From an uncultured Flavobacteriales bacterium (GTDB lineage Bacteria > Bacteroidota > Bacteroidia > Flavobacteriales > Flavobacteriaceae): DNA of 6,634 nucleotides. The notes below the pieces were generated by a model, which did not search any database, had not been told where the DNA came from, and worked only from the letters and a program-made list of their open reading frames with translations. This document shows, one piece after another, positions 6,400-6,634 of this stretch; the first letter of the stretch is position 1, and every line of letters begins with the position of its first letter. The stretch is taken from contig CAJVXR010000080.1 in NCBI GenBank assembly GCA_913009535.1, positions 1-6,634 on the forward strand, read 5' to 3'. The translations under genes and the position numbers were made by a program.

Positions 6400-6634
6400 A
6401 TGACAAAAGCTGAAATTGTATCTAATGTTTCTCAAAAACTGGGAATAGAAAAAGCAGACGTTCAAGCAACAGTAGAATCGTTCATGAAAGAAGTAATTAC
6501 TTCTCTAGAGAATGGTGAAAACGTATATTTAAGAGGTTTTGGAAGTTTTGTTGTAAAAACTAGAGCTGAAAAAACAGGAAGAAATATATCTAAAAATACT
6601 ACAATTAAAATACCTGCTCATAATATTCCCGCTT
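6400..6634 (+). CDS. HU/IHF-family DNA-binding protein (3' partial)
   Basis: HU proteins are small dimeric nucleoid proteins that bend and compact DNA. Seventy-eight codons are visible before the window ends; the family is usually about 90-96 residues, so only the last 12-20 residues are missing. Visible marks are the N-terminal helices (MTKAEIVSNVSQKLGIEKAD), the core turn YLRGFGSF (43-50), KTRAEKTGRN (53-62) leading into the DNA-binding beta arm, and IPAHNIPA at the return strand (71-78). By ungapped alignment with E. coli HU-alpha as I recall it, position 63 is Ile rather than the intercalating Pro. The ATG at 6400 follows an A-rich leader and gives the canonical HU N-terminus. It is divergent from mutY. 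In other Flavobacteriia a ribonuclease G-type gene often follows, which I cannot check here. Confidence 0.95.
   Translation, partial: MTKAEIVSNVSQKLGIEKADVQATVESFMKEVITSLENGENVYLRGFGSFVVKTRAEKTGRNISKNTTIKIPAHNIPA

Noticed and set aside
1..6634. Mobile elements, CRISPR arrays, tRNA/rRNA genes, defence or toxin-antitoxin systems
   Set aside because: Reading both strands showed no transposase or integrase motifs, no spaced direct repeats, no tRNA-like cloverleaf, and no gap over 130 bp that could hide an extra gene.

Overview
The window is AT-rich chromosomal DNA from a member of the Bacteroidota, most likely class Flavobacteriia. The main evidence is the gene order mutY-ssb-gldE-gldD beside a divergent HU-family gene. 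Supporting signs are GldD and GldE sequence signatures, an SSB ending in NDDLPF, a TAnnTTTG-type promoter, and no visible Shine-Dalgarno sequences. Genus cannot be read from the sequence.

Layout. Positions 1-1976 (+) hold the 3' part of an M16-family protease-like gene. It has lost the zinc-binding motif and carries an extra C-terminal domain resembling LolA-type lipoprotein-sorting proteins. A hairpin plus T-tract terminator at 1999-2034 separates it from a convergent five-gene block on the minus strand. In transcription order, that block is mutY (6269-5220), ssb (5194-4763), gldE (4747-3494), gldD (3497-2898) and an EamA/DMT-family permease (2895-2014). Gaps are 25 bp and 15 bp, then a 4-bp ATGA overlap, then a junction where the gldD stop touches the permease start. 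This is the pattern of one operon with translational coupling at its end. Positions 6270-6399 form a divergent intergenic region with a good promoter candidate for the rightward HU-family gene, which starts at 6400 and runs off the window.

How the genes relate. MutY (removal of adenine opposite 8-oxoguanine), SSB (single-strand DNA protection) and HU (DNA architecture) are chromosome-maintenance functions. GldE (CNNM/CBS/CorC-type membrane protein) and GldD (lipoprotein) are envelope proteins tied to gliding motility in Flavobacterium. The M16 protein is probably the non-catalytic half of a secreted or periplasmic peptidase pair whose catalytic partner lies to the left of the window.

Overall this is a conserved housekeeping region, and I see no mobile element, CRISPR array, RNA gene or defence system. 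The points worth a second look are small: a forced TTG start for gldE, a terminator whose loop contains the stop codon of the opposing gene, an HU protein lacking the usual arm-tip proline, and the degenerate M16 site with its fused domain.
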